Origin: Saccharomycopsis malanga
Lineage: Eukaryota; Ascomycota; Saccharomycetes; Ascoideales; Saccharomycopsidaceae
Assembly: GCA_004014935.1 (NCBI GenBank)
Contig: CP025321.1
Coordinates: forward strand, 1,612,001 to 1,676,000
Reading direction: 5' to 3'
DNA length: 64,000 bases
Every line of letters begins with the position of its first letter. Position 1 is the stretch's first letter. The notes beneath the pieces were generated by a model, which was given only the letters and a program-made list of their open reading frames with translations, did not search any database and was not told the origin of the DNA. Positions 51,501-62,497 of the stretch are shown here, in pieces. The translations under genes were made by a program, and so were the position numbers.

Positions 51501-52281
51501 TCTGGATGATTGAGGCTTTGAATTGAACCTTTAGCTGCCAATTCAGACTTTCTACTATATTATACGGTTAATTAGCTGTTTAATATTGATCACAACACTT
51601 CACTTTTTTTGGGTTTTTTTGCTTTTCCTCCACTCTGGTTGGATACCTCCATTCGCGGTAGGGTAATAAAGAGTAATGCGCGTATCAGCTGATACATGCA
51701 TGACACAATGCATGAGGTGGGGGGGGAGAGAGGTGGTGTATATAATGGATGGGGTTATGTTTGTAGGGAATGAAAGGAATGATGTATGGAACAATATTTA
51801 TGGAAGGGGTTTGTTATAAAATTGAGTGTATATGGTATGAGGTTTGTTTAAGTAGATGAGGAAGAGCGTAGAGTAGACTGGGCGTTGGCATGTAAAGGAA
51901 ATGTAGAAAGACGTAACATAGGCATGCATCTGCAAGTTTCAACATCATCATCTTTTCTATGAATTTTACGATTTGCCACTTGAAATATAAACAACATTTT
52001 CTCTTTATAAGCTTTTATTATAAAGTATTGATCAGTTTACTTTGGATAAAGTATTGATCAGTTTATTTTTGGATAAGGTTTTAATCATCTACTTTTGGAT
52101 AAAGTATCAATCATCAACCATTTACTTTTGGATCTGTATATCATATAGTAATTGTTTGGTTTTTTATAGTTTTTTAGGTAGAACAAATTCCGTTATATAC
52201 TGCAATTCTCAACCAATAATAGTGAGATACTAAATCTTAATAATCATTAATTATTGACTTTTTTTTCAAAAGTTGATCGTT
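51501..52281. other. Divergent intergenic region with a minisatellite
   Basis: It separates two divergent genes. It contains an unusual GA-rich stretch (51715-51870: GGTGGGGGGGGAGAGAGGTG and similar) and, at 52025-52138, about four imperfect copies of a 26-27-bp unit (TTTGGATAAAGTATTGATCA, GTTTAC). The latter could be repeated transcription-factor sites upstream of the plus-strand gene. Confidence 0.6.
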
Positions 52282-53001
52282 ATGAACAGTGGAGATTCTT
52301 TGACTTACAGCTCAGCAACTGAGAATCTTTTAAGAGATTTTGGCATGGAGGAGGACAATTCTGAGCCTAGTAAGGAGCAATTTTTAGAAAATATGGATGG
52401 TTTGAATTTAAAAGCCATTGGTAGTTTTCTGTATTCGTTTCTTATAGAGCCAGGCAAAAAAGCAAGCGCCATAGAAAACGAAACAGTTCCAAAAGCAGAA
52501 TATTATGAAAACAACTACTTGATTCGCGAGCCGCCGACTTTCAATCTCCACAATGACTATTTGACTAATGTAGAGAGCGGCGTGGAAGGGTTTCTTCTTG
52601 ATAATAACTACATTGATGGAAGAACCTTGGCCAAGCTAAAACTCAACTCTTTGGATTGTTTTGCCATTCTGCCATACGTCAGAACAATTGCTCTACATGA
52701 CATTGCTGCCAAAAGAAAGTTCCAAAAGGTCTTATTTATACTTTTGTCTAGAAACTTGTCGCATTCTAACATATTTGCAAAATTGTCAGAAAACTTTATT
52801 CAGCATACACATTTGCAATCTATACAAGACACTACAGTATCTACGTTGGGTATTTACAAACCACCAATGTCTCAACAATATCCAATGTATCAGCAGCCAG
52901 TATTTAGACCAGCACCGCCTGATCACCATCCTTATCTACTTTCTCCTGCTAATTCAGCATTTGTTTCTTTCCATAAAACGGAAGACACTAGTAAGGAATA
53001 G
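52282..53001 (+). CDS. Protein of unknown function (239 residues)
   Basis: Read from the ATG at 52282; the open frame reaches further to a TTG, which I discount. The N-terminus is acidic (residues 1-40). A central, probably helical globular region (about 40-175: IGSFLYSFLIEPGKKAS, KLNSLDCFAILPYVRTIALH, LSRNLSHSNIFAKLSENF) is followed by a Pro/Gln/Tyr-rich tail (PPMSQQYPMYQQPVFRP, PAPPDHHPYLLSP). There is no signal peptide or membrane span. Codon use is like the neighbours, so I take it as a real gene. I do not recognise a family; the tail resembles those of RNA-binding or transcription-related proteins, but that is weak. Confidence 0.75.
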   Translation: MNSGDSLTYSSATENLLRDFGMEEDNSEPSKEQFLENMDGLNLKAIGSFLYSFLIEPGKKASAIENETVPKAEYYENNYLIREPPTFNLHNDYLTNVESGVEGFLLDNNYIDGRTLAKLKLNSLDCFAILPYVRTIALHDIAAKRKFQKVLFILLSRNLSHSNIFAKLSENFIQHTHLQSIQDTTVSTLGIYKPPMSQQYPMYQQPVFRPAPPDHHPYLLSPANSAFVSFHKTEDTSKE

Positions 53002-53658
53002 TACACAACTTTGAAACATGGGGTTTTTTGAACCCCCTAAGGTGAGGTTTCAAATTTTTCGGCCTGGAAGCGAGAATGCAACCTTAATTAGCACAGCGTG
53101 ATTTTCGGTATTACCTGTACTTAGCGAAACATGGAGCAGGCATCTTATCCTTAAATATACACGGTGGAGCAGCTTTATTCTCCGGTGTATACGTAATGCT
53201 ATGGATTGGGATCTGCACACACCAGGTTTTAAACGTTAAATGTGTTCCAATGGGTGATTAGTGGATCTGCTTTGTATTTCTTGCTTTTATAAAAGAGTTA
53301 TCAGTCAAATGACTTGCGCGTAAGCGAGATGATAGTTTGCATCACCATCGTTCAGCTATCATACATCCAAGAGACTCCATACTTGTAGTTTTAACCATAA
53401 TACACGGCCGGCAACAATACAAGCTTGCCAGTTGGCCAGCACAATATTCAATTGCAGGTTCAGTGGAGAAAATAGATAATAGGTCGCTTTATTTTTCATG
53501 CATCAACAATTTCCGCTAAGTTACTGACATAGCGAGATATCTCAATATATAAGACGAGCTGGTTGCCCACTTTTTCCGACATTGGCTTCCCTTCCCGCAC
53601 TTGGAAACAAACCCAATCTGAAGCAACTCTAAACTGAAAAATAATCCGTTTCCCTACA
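53002..53658. other. Intergenic region upstream of arginase, GC-richer, hairpins
   Basis: Right after the stop is an inverted repeat GGGGTT-TTTTG-AACCCC (53020-53037). The next 300 bp are richer in G and C than other intergenic DNA here and contain further potential stems. A TATA element (ATATATAA) lies at about 53546-53553, about 105 bp before the arginase ATG. A separate noncoding RNA in 53040-53340 is possible but unproven. Confidence 0.5.
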
Positions 53659-54618
53659 ATGGCTCCTCAGGACTACAAATACGCTGCTGCCAAACAGCTT
53701 TCGATTATCTTGGCTCCATTTTCGGGCGGCCAAGGCAAAGGAGGCGTCGAACACGGGCCCCAATACTTGATCGATCATGGCATTGAACAAGATTTGCAGC
53801 AGTTGGGATGGAAAACAGAGGTGGTTGACCCTTTGGGAGATGTCAAAGACATGGCTGCTCAGAAAACCGATGCCTCGGACGTTTATGAAAAATGTAAACG
53901 TCCGAAAATGGTTGGCGAAGCTACCAAGAAAATCTACGAGGCTGTCAAGGATGCTGCCTTGAAAGGCAACATTCCCGTCACCATTGGAGGAGACCACTCC
54001 ATTGCTATTGGCACGGTGGCCGGATCGTTTGCTAAACACCCTGACAGTTGTCTTTTATGGATCGATGCCCATGCTGACATCAACACACCGTTGACCACCG
54101 ACTCTGGCAACTTGCACGGCTGTCCAGTGAGCTTTTTGATGGGATTGGACCCTCAAAGCTATCCGCCAGACCTTCAGTGGGTTCCAAAGTGTCTCAGCAC
54201 ACAGAAAATCGCCTACATTGGGCTCCGAGACGTGGATGGCCCTGAAAAAAAGATCTTGCGCGACCATGGCATTGCCGCTTTTTCCATGTATCATGTCGAT
54301 AAATATGGCATCAATAAGGTTGTCCAAATGGCTTTGGATAAAATAAACCCTGACAGAAACTTGCCAGTCCATTTGAGTTACGACGTTGATGCAATCGACC
54401 CATTGTACGTGCCAGCAACAGGAACTCCAGTACGCGGCGGGCTTTCCCTTAGAGAAGGTTTGTTTATTGCTGAAGAAATTGCCGAATTGGGTTTGTTGAG
54501 TGCCTTGGATGTCGTCGAAGTAAACCCTTCATTGGCTGCACATGATATCCATGTATTGGACACTGTTTCTGCTGGTGCATCTATTGCTCGGTGTGCTTTA
54601 GGAGAAACCATATTGTGA
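53659..54618 (+). CDS. CAR1: Arginase
   Basis: A 319-residue manganese enzyme of the cytosol that splits arginine into ornithine and urea, the first step of arginine use as a nitrogen source. The binuclear manganese site is complete: GGDHS (His113), WIDAHAD (Asp136, His138, Asp140) and SYDVDAIDP (Asp242, Asp244). The substrate-binding loop SGNLHGCPV is present. Length and order match yeast Car1 (333) closely. A TATA box precedes it, as expected for an inducible gene. The ATG is at 53659, after an A-rich leader. Intact. Confidence 0.98.
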   Translation: MAPQDYKYAAAKQLSIILAPFSGGQGKGGVEHGPQYLIDHGIEQDLQQLGWKTEVVDPLGDVKDMAAQKTDASDVYEKCKRPKMVGEATKKIYEAVKDAALKGNIPVTIGGDHSIAIGTVAGSFAKHPDSCLLWIDAHADINTPLTTDSGNLHGCPVSFLMGLDPQSYPPDLQWVPKCLSTQKIAYIGLRDVDGPEKKILRDHGIAAFSMYHVDKYGINKVVQMALDKINPDRNLPVHLSYDVDAIDPLYVPATGTPVRGGLSLREGLFIAEEIAELGLLSALDVVEVNPSLAAHDIHVLDTVSAGASIARCALGETIL

Positions 54619-55261
54619 TTGAATGGCTGATTTCTTTTGATGATTAAAAGTTTTGGAAAAAAATCTTATGATTGGTTGACTTAATTTTGGAAAATCATCT
54701 TGATGGCTATATTTTGGAATTTTTTTTTGTAAAATTACATATTCATATAATTAGAATTGTGCTAAAATTGTATTATTAAAAATTGCTTAGTTACTTGTAG
54801 ATGCGGATGTTGAAAACTAGTCAAAATGCTCTCGAAAAGTTTATTTAAGGTGAATTTTACTATAATTATGATATTTTGTACATTCCAAGCCTAGAGCATA
54901 TCATTTGCGTATATATGGTAATTCTCTATGGTGGTAATTGATTGTAATTGATTGTAATTATGATATTTACTATATATTGTAATTTCCTAGTAATGCCGAT
55001 GATTACTATACATGATATTTCCCTTATAATTATAATAATTACTATATACGACATTTCCCCTATAATTATGATATTTACTATATACGAAAATTCCCTTATA
55101 TTCATGACATTTACTATATTTGGTAGTATACTGCCCAAACAGGCTCAATATCATCACTATTTGGACAATTTTCAATATCAGAGATGCGCTTTCCATACAA
55201 AAAATTTTTTTGGGAGTCAAAAAGAGTCACAATACAAATATCCCACATTAACCCAGCAAAG
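54619..55261. other. Intergenic region with a minisatellite upstream of SSU1
   Basis: The arginase 3' flank is followed by a worn SINE tail piece (about 54860-54925, TTGTACATTCCAAGCCTAGA). At 54950-55125 several imperfect copies of a roughly 33-bp unit occur (ATTATGATATTTACTATATA, CGAxATTTCCC). The array ends about 135 bp before the SSU1 start and could carry repeated regulatory sites. Confidence 0.6.
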
Positions 55262-56470
55262 ATGTCTTCATCAGAAAAGGTCCAGAATGGGCTGCTGGTT
55301 GTTCCGGCGACAAGAAGAGAGCTTATTATGAAGCGGATTATATACGATTTCCATCCCATGTGGTTTGCCAGTACTATGGGTACGGGGATATCATCAACGG
55401 TATTATACAATTTTCCATACCAAGCCAGATGGCTAGAGGTCTGTAGTTATATAATGTTTGCAGTATGTTGTTTATTATTTCTACTATTCAACATGATAAT
55501 GGCAGCTGCAGCGTATTACTATCCAGCCAAAATGAAACATATGTTACTCAATGTGAACCAATCGGTGTTTTTTGGTTGTTATTCCATGGGCATGCTGTCT
55601 ATCATATCGTATCTTCACAATATCACCGGCGAACGCTGGGTGACGGCCTTGTATGTGTTTTGGATCATTAATATTGCCATTTCGTTATTCACTGCCTGGA
55701 TAGTAACCTTCCTCATCCATTGGAAAGCTCAGATCCAGCCCCACGATATCCACATTTCCTACTTGTTACCGGTTGTTTCACAAAACGTTGTTGCTGCTAT
55801 TGGGGGCGTGCTATATAACACATTACACACTAACCTCAAACTTCCCAACATTATCATTTCATATCTCTGCTGGGCAAATGGCATTGCTTTGACCGGTTGG
55901 GTTGTTGGCGTGTACATGTGGAAGTTGTATGTCCATAAAGTGCCTTTGGGCTCAAATAATGGCTTTGTAGCGTTTTTGCCTGTTGGTGCCTTTGGCCAAG
56001 GGTCTTATGCTGTCATGTTATGCTGTGATAACTTGAGACATTATTTGCAGGTTGAAAACCCAACCTTTTTGCAAAAAGGAGCTCCCATGGCAAGCTCAAT
56101 TGCTCCTTTGCTCAATATCGTGGTTGGGCAAAGTGTCAAGTATTTTGGTCTTATGGTAGGTTTATTTCTAGTTGCGAATGGCTACTTTTTCACCTTCAAC
56201 GCTTGCTGTTCTGTATGGGTTGCTGGTGTTGAAGGGTTTTCTAAAGCCTGGTGGGGCTGTACTTTCCCTTTGGGAACCATGGCTCTTCTGAACCACGCCC
56301 TCTACACAATCTACGGCCTCAGAGCATTTAGAGTTGTCAGTGCAGTCTATTCTGTGGTTTTGGTTCTTGTCACCACTGTTTGCTTGTTTGGTTCGCTTGT
56401 CTGGGAATTTCCTCATGAAATTTACCGTCTGATCGATAATGACGAGTCTTCTAAAGGTAGTAAAGTATAA
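55262..56470 (+). CDS. SSU1: Ssu1-type sulfite efflux transporter
   Basis: A 402-residue plasma-membrane protein of the tellurite-resistance/dicarboxylate (TDT) family. Ssu1 exports sulfite and protects yeast from it. About ten membrane spans can be seen, starting with FHPMWFASTMGTGISSTVLY (the family's first-span signature) and including YSMGMLSIISYL, FGQGSYAVMLCCDNLRHYL and WWGCTFPLGTMALLNHALY. I start at the ATG at 55262; the open frame extends to 55184, but those 26 residues are unlike the family. The alternative is the malate-type transporter Mae1, but the FPYQARWLEVCSYIMF block fits Ssu1. Intact. Confidence 0.92.
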   Translation: MSSSEKVQNGLLVVPATRRELIMKRIIYDFHPMWFASTMGTGISSTVLYNFPYQARWLEVCSYIMFAVCCLLFLLFNMIMAAAAYYYPAKMKHMLLNVNQSVFFGCYSMGMLSIISYLHNITGERWVTALYVFWIINIAISLFTAWIVTFLIHWKAQIQPHDIHISYLLPVVSQNVVAAIGGVLYNTLHTNLKLPNIIISYLCWANGIALTGWVVGVYMWKLYVHKVPLGSNNGFVAFLPVGAFGQGSYAVMLCCDNLRHYLQVENPTFLQKGAPMASSIAPLLNIVVGQSVKYFGLMVGLFLVANGYFFTFNACCSVWVAGVEGFSKAWWGCTFPLGTMALLNHALYTIYGLRAFRVVSAVYSVVLVLVTTVCLFGSLVWEFPHEIYRLIDNDESSKGSKV

Positions 56471-56544
56471 TATAGAATTTCATGATTTTTGTATTGGGTT
56501 GACTCACTGTAAATTTACGTATTTTGAATATTTGACCATTGCCA

Positions 56545-56985
<441 letters not shown>

Positions 56986-57104
56986 TTGTAATTGTTAGTC
57001 AAATATTACCATTTGATCGTATGATGTGCACGGACCGACTTTCACATTTTTATACGAAAAATCGTCCCATTACTACCACATCACACTCATGACAACATCA
57101 AATC

Positions 57105-58754
57105 ATGAGTGGGAAAGCGCTTACACCAGCAGATATCAAAAACAGAATAGCTTTAGGTCAAGCGATAGTCATATATGATGGCTTGGTTCTTAGATTGGAT
57201 CGGTGGATCAAATTTCATCCTGGTGGTGAAAAGGCAATATATCATATGGTAGGTCGAGATGCTACTGATGAGATGAACTCGTATCATTCTGAGGAGACTC
57301 AAAAGACGTTTCGTCGCTACAAAGTGGGGACCGTAGACTATCGGTGGGAGAATCTATTGCCGCCTATACAAGGCGGTGTGTATTTTGTAGAGAAACAATC
57401 GGATAATGATATTTCCAATTGTTCGGAAGAGACTCTTATAAATGAAATGGAAACCGTAGGGAAAACTAAGCTTGCTGGAGCTCCAGCAGGCAAAGTTGTT
57501 CCGCCAATACCCCAGAATATGATCTTGACGTTGGACAAAAAAGAAGCGTATGCAAAGAAAGTTATAAGAGATCCCGAGGATGTATTGGACAATTATGATA
57601 ATGAGCATGTTGAACGCGACTTGAAACTGCTTCCTTCTTTGGATTATGAGACCCAAGCAAGGCTTTCGGAGAAGTACAACGAATTGCATCAGAAAATCAT
57701 AGCTGCCGATTTATATAGATGTAACTACTGGGCATATTTCAAGGAATCTTGCCGTATTGTATCGCTACTATTATGGAGTGCTATTTTTTTCAAAACAAAC
57801 CATATATTTTGGTCTGCAGTAACCCTAGGCCTTGCTTGGCATCAAATGACTTTTATAGTACACGACGCAGCTCATATTTCCATTACTCATAATTACCAGT
57901 TTGATTCATTCATTGGAATGACCGTGGCATCCTTTGTAGGCGGTCTCAGCTCCACGTGGTGGAAAAATAATCATAATGTCCATCATCTAGTCACTAACGA
58001 TCCTGTCCATGATCCTGACATTCAACATTTGCCATTCTTTGCCGTCTCAACTAGATTGTTCAAAAATATATACTCGACATATTACGAGACTTATCTTTAT
58101 TACGACGCATTTGCCAAGGTTGTGATTAAAGTCCAGAACTACTTATATTATCCTATCCTTTCCTTTGGCCGCTTCAACTTGTACCGTCTCAGTTGGATAC
58201 ATTTGCTCTTTGGCCAAGGCCCTAGAAAAGGAAAGGCTGCTTGGTTCCGTTATTACGAACTCTTGGGTCTTTTTGTCTTTTACTATTGGTTCTTCTATAA
58301 ACTCGTATATTGCTCAATTCCCACTGCTGGCCTTCGCTTTCAATATGTCATGGTAAGCCATTTCAGTACCATGGCTGTCCATGTTCAAATTGTGCTTTCT
58401 CATTTTGCAATGTCTACTTCTGATTTGGGCGTAAGTGAGTCATTTCCTTCAAAACAATTACGAACCACCATGGATGTCGACTGTCCTCCTTGGCTAGACT
58501 ATATCCATGGTGGGTTGCAATTCCAAGCTATTCATCATTTGTTCCCTCGTTTGCCCCGTCACAACTTTCGTAAAGCTCAACCTTTTGTCATAGACTTTTG
58601 TAACCAAGTAGGCCTCAAATATACCATCTACGGCTTTGCAAAAGGTAACCAGAAAGTCTTGTCACGGTTGGGAAAAATCGCCCATCAAGCAAAAATCTTG
58701 GCAGAGTGCACCAAATCAATGAAACAAGAGGCAATGGGTAAGAGACGGTTGTAA
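57105..58754 (+). CDS. SLD1: Sphingolipid delta-8 desaturase
   Basis: A 549-residue endoplasmic-reticulum enzyme that puts a double bond at C8 of the sphingoid base of glucosylceramides. An N-terminal cytochrome b5 domain carries the heme-binding HPGG (38-41), with the second heme histidine in NSYHSEET. The desaturase core has the three histidine boxes HDAAH (253-257), HNVHH (290-294) and QAIHH (474-478); glutamine in the last box is typical of front-end desaturases. Four or so membrane spans separate them. The family is present in Candida and Kluyveromyces but absent from Saccharomyces cerevisiae. The ATG at 57105 is close behind the SINE tail, so its promoter may include SINE sequence. Intact. 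Confidence 0.95.
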   Translation: MSGKALTPADIKNRIALGQAIVIYDGLVLRLDRWIKFHPGGEKAIYHMVGRDATDEMNSYHSEETQKTFRRYKVGTVDYRWENLLPPIQGGVYFVEKQSDNDISNCSEETLINEMETVGKTKLAGAPAGKVVPPIPQNMILTLDKKEAYAKKVIRDPEDVLDNYDNEHVERDLKLLPSLDYETQARLSEKYNELHQKIIAADLYRCNYWAYFKESCRIVSLLLWSAIFFKTNHIFWSAVTLGLAWHQMTFIVHDAAHISITHNYQFDSFIGMTVASFVGGLSSTWWKNNHNVHHLVTNDPVHDPDIQHLPFFAVSTRLFKNIYSTYYETYLYYDAFAKVVIKVQNYLYYPILSFGRFNLYRLSWIHLLFGQGPRKGKAAWFRYYELLGLFVFYYWFFYKLVYCSIPTAGLRFQYVMVSHFSTMAVHVQIVLSHFAMSTSDLGVSESFPSKQLRTTMDVDCPPWLDYIHGGLQFQAIHHLFPRLPRHNFRKAQPFVIDFCNQVGLKYTIYGFAKGNQKVLSRLGKIAHQAKILAECTKSMKQEAMGKRRL

Positions 58755-60174
58755 TTGATACTCTTTTATATATGTACTGTGTAAAACTTATAAAAATGCA
58801 TACATGTATTATGTAATTATATGTTCTGTAAGTATTCATATGTTTTTTTGAATGAATATGTGATAATAATAATAATAATAATATGTCATATTTGGAGCCC
58901 AGTATTTACAAGTCGTAATTGCGATCATTTTAATATTACACGCTATTTTTGAAGGAATTTGGTAAAACCCAGTGGGATAAGGAATCATTTATTATTGATC
59001 AAAATCTTCTCACCCTTGAGCCTGCGAGGTCTTTTCTCTCTTTAGAGATTACTATTTGCTAAACCATCCTGTCTAGCGGAAAATGAACAAGTAGAATAGA
59101 TTTTAATTAAGGTTTTATTACAAATTGTATCTATATAAACATGATGTGGCTCTATTTATCTCATAATGGACATTGACTGCTCGAAAGTTGTTTCCGATTG
59201 ATTCTGCGTTATTCAAAAAAACTAATTGTCAAAGTATTGCTAATTCTCAAGCCTACGAAATAGACTAAAGATACTCAGTAAGGAGCTATGATAACCGCTG
59301 TTTGTTCATATTGTTTTAGTAAATATAGAGCAGTTTTCCCTGCTGAATGGTACCAAGTCCCTTTAGAAATGGCACGTATAAATGAAATATAAGATATATT
59401 GTAAAGGAGTAGTTGCTTTCTTAACCAACAGATTACAAAAAAAAAAAAGATAACTTTAAACCTCAATCCCATTGAGGAAATAGATTTTTATCAAGCACTA
59501 AATACTTTTATAGCATAAGTAAACAAATAAAACATGCCATAATAATCAAAGAGTAAATGGACTCGAATAGCTGTGTACTTGAATATCAACATACATAACA
59601 ATTCTTTATTAATACGTATTTTTATTCGCCAAATTGTTAGTATTAACACTCGGTGATGCAATATAAAACCTCAGATTTCGAGCCCTGTATGTAAATTGTG
59701 TATAAACGCACTACACTCAAAGAGAGCTTAACTGGAAGAGTACTTAGTTAATGGTAAAGCAATAATTTCTGCTAAGATGTTTATCTTTGTAAGAGCGATT
59801 TACGTTAAAGTTGATGATTTTGATTGATGAATGGAAACTATATATGAATAATTGAGTATTTTTGAGCAAAAAATTGGAATTTTTTATGAAGATGGATGGT
59901 TTCTACTGATAAATATGGAGTTTTTCCGCAATTGATGGAATAATAGTACGCATTTTATAAAAAAAATGCGATGAAAAATTCATCGATACTGATAATAGTA
60001 ATTATAATGGTAATAATCTTATATTAAGAGCCCAGTATAAATCAGTTACGTATTAAATTCGTAAGTATATATAAAGAATTCTACCGACATCAATATCAAT
60101 CGCTTTTTTCCATTAAATTACCAAATCACAACTCAATAATTGTTTATTATTGTACAGTTTTCAACCGGCCAACC
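58755..60174. other. Intergenic region with several SINE pieces
   Basis: It has a SINE with worn head (58863-59085, minus), a plus-strand SINE 3' piece (59338-59400), two further worn minus-strand tail pieces (59660-59735 and 60000-60065) and an A-run at 59439-59450. The MCY1-like promoter is at its right end. No ORF of note. Confidence 0.6.
58863..59085 (-). repeat. SINE, worn copy
   Basis: Tail of ATT units at 58863-58882, GGGCTCCAAATATGACATAT, TCCCACTGGGTTTTACCAAA, TTCCTTCAAAAATAGCGTG. The head side near 59020-59085 is hard to recognise and the B box is absent. Confidence 0.7.
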
Positions 60175-61368
60175 ATGTCCTCTACGCAATGGAAAGATAT
60201 TATGCTTCTGGCAACCACAATTGTTTCTACAGCATTTGTTATTTACGAACTCAAGAAGTTTATTGAAAATCTGTCAAGTGTACAGCTCACGACGAACAAA
60301 CCACCAGCTAAAAAGACCAATGGGTTGGTAGATCTTATTGGCAACACACCATTGGTACGTATCAATTCACTTTCTAAGCTTACAGGCTGCGAAATATATG
60401 CCAAACTAGAACTCACCAATGTGGGAGGCTCTTCAAAGGATCGTGTGGCCCTTGAATTGGTTAGATCAGCTGAACGTCAAGGATTGCTTCAGCCTGGACG
60501 TGGCGATGTAATCTTTGAAGGCACTTCGGGATCCACTGGGATTTCCATGACCACTGTTGCCACTGCTTTGGGTTATAAAGTTCATATTGTGCTTCAGGAT
60601 GACACATCTCCTGAGAAAATTACCCTTTTGGAGGCACTAGGGGCCACTGTAGAAAAGGTCAAGCCTGCTTCTATTGTAGATCCAGACCAATTTGTCAATC
60701 TTGCGGAGAAAAGAGCAGCACAGCTTTCCCAGGACAAATCCACCCCAGCAATGGGATTATTTGCCAACCAGTTTGAAAACGATAACAACTGGAAAGTCCA
60801 CTATAACCAAACAGCTCCTGAAATCTATGCACAGATGGACAATGGTGATATCGATTGCTTTGTAGCTGGTGCTGGCACAGGAGGCACCATTTCAGGAGTG
60901 TCTCGTTATCTCAAAGAACGTATTCCAAATATGAAAGTGTATCTTGCAGACCCCCAAGGCTCTGGCTTTTACAATAGAATAAATTACGGCGTTCTTTATG
61001 ATAAAGTCGAAAAGGAAGGAACTCGTCGTAGACATCAGGTGGATACTTTGGTAGAAGGCATTGGTTTGAACCGTTTAACTCACAACTTTTTGGTGGGCGA
61101 AGAATTGATCGAAGCGGCCATCAGAGTGTCTGATTCCCAGGCATTGAAAATGGCAAAGTTTTTATCTGTAAATGACGGGTTTTTCTGGGGAAGTGCCTCA
61201 GCTATTGCTGCTGTTGCCTGTGTTAAGGTAGCTAAAGAATTGGGCCCGGGAACTAAGATTTTCATGATGGCAACTGATTCTGGTGCTAGACATTTAAGTA
61301 AATTCTGGAAATTGGCTGCTCAGGAAAGCCGTGATGTTACTCTTGACGAAATCTTGAAAGCAGAATAG
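60175..61368 (+). CDS. MCY1: Membrane-anchored cysteine synthase homologue (Mcy1-like)
   Basis: A 397-residue fold-type II PLP protein related to O-acetylserine sulfhydrylase. Residues about 8-25 (DIMLLATTIVSTAFVIYEL) form a membrane anchor, as in yeast Mcy1 (YGR012W) of the mitochondrial outer membrane. The PLP lysine is in GGSSKDRVALE (Lys88). The substrate loop EGTSGSTGIS, the phosphate loop GAGTGGTISGVSRYL and the C-terminal FMMATDSGARHLSKFW are present. Cysteine synthesis from O-acetylserine is the known family reaction, but the yeast protein's in-vivo substrate is unsettled, so activity is inferred. The ATG at 60175 places the anchor correctly. Convergent with COR1. Intact. Confidence 0.92.
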   Translation: MSSTQWKDIMLLATTIVSTAFVIYELKKFIENLSSVQLTTNKPPAKKTNGLVDLIGNTPLVRINSLSKLTGCEIYAKLELTNVGGSSKDRVALELVRSAERQGLLQPGRGDVIFEGTSGSTGISMTTVATALGYKVHIVLQDDTSPEKITLLEALGATVEKVKPASIVDPDQFVNLAEKRAAQLSQDKSTPAMGLFANQFENDNNWKVHYNQTAPEIYAQMDNGDIDCFVAGAGTGGTISGVSRYLKERIPNMKVYLADPQGSGFYNRINYGVLYDKVEKEGTRRRHQVDTLVEGIGLNRLTHNFLVGEELIEAAIRVSDSQALKMAKFLSVNDGFFWGSASAIAAVACVKVAKELGPGTKIFMMATDSGARHLSKFWKLAAQESRDVTLDEILKAE

Positions 61369-62497
61369 TGTGTATACAAGAGTCGGTTTATTTTGATAGT
61401 ATTATTGTCCATAATGTAGCAGATCCAAAGTTGTATGGAATAATCATAAACATTGACTATTAATGATACCTAGTAGCAAATTAACACTAAAATCTTTGCT
61501 TTTTGCAGTTTTGTTTTAATATACACCATCGTTATTCGTTATGTTTTTCAATCTTTATTTTAGTATATATAGATCTATAAATTATGCCATAAACCTATAT
61601 CCACCTATATCCAACGGACAGCTGATAATTACTTGTCATTAGAAAATACCCCAACAGAAACTATCAGTTGATCAAACCTAACAGAAAAATAGCTTTTGGC
61701 TTATGAAGAGTGTGATAATAAGGTACGTTTGTATTTAAAACGGGGTGGAGTGCTTGAAGGTTATAAGAGAGAAGATAATGAGTACAACTTGATTGCCAAA
61801 TGACCAATGAAGTTGGTAGATGTGAAAAAAAAGAAAGAGAAGAGCAGGTATGACTTGGCTGAAAATATAAGACGTTAATATTATAAGAGCAGGTATTTAC
61901 GGGGGTTGAAATATAAGACCTTATAATAAGAGCAGATATTAACTGACATCAACATAAGATGTTAACACATAAAAGAGAAGCAGGAATTGTAAAGCCTACT
62001 AGAGACCAATTAACGAAACGTGTATACGATCAATGTTATAATAGTATCATATATTTGGAGCTCAGTACATATTGTATATGCTATGTTTGAAGGGAATTGG
62101 TAAGCCTTCGTAAGAAAAACCAAACATGTCCTTTCATCTCCCCCTTGAGCTTCCCAAGTCTTTTTCTCATTTTCTAGAGTACTAGCCCAGCAGCAACAAC
62201 TCCTAACAAATGAATAAAGTGAAAATTTCCATATTCCTGAGTAATATACTGTGTAAATGTGCTACAATCGCATATTCTTACCCAATTGGTAAACCAAATT
62301 CTATTGAGTAACACCTTATAACAACTAACAAAAACTGGTTGTGTATTACTTTTATGAATGATTTTTTACCCAGAGCTATAGCTGGCTGGAAAATGGGAGA
62401 TTAGCAACGAATATACATGAGATGTTGATGGAAAATGAAACTATAAAAGGAGAAAAGATACGCTGATATGAGGAAAAATAAATGTTTAGTATTCTGC
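61369..62497. other. Convergent intergenic region with SINE remnants
   Basis: Unique AT-rich sequence to about 61850, then three short SINE-end echoes (GAAATATAAGACxTTAATATT, 61855-61975) and a worn minus-strand SINE (62035-62190). No ORF of note. Confidence 0.6.
62035..62190 (-). repeat. SINE, worn copy lacking the head
   Basis: Minus strand: CTGAGCTCCAAATATATGAT tail side, ACCAATTCCCTTCAAACATA, and GGGCTAGTACTCTAGAAAAT at the head side without a B box. Confidence 0.65.

Noticed and set aside
55184-55261. N-terminal extension of the SSU1 homologue
   Set aside because: The 26 extra residues do not resemble the family, and the ATG at 55262 gives the usual short N-terminus before the first span.
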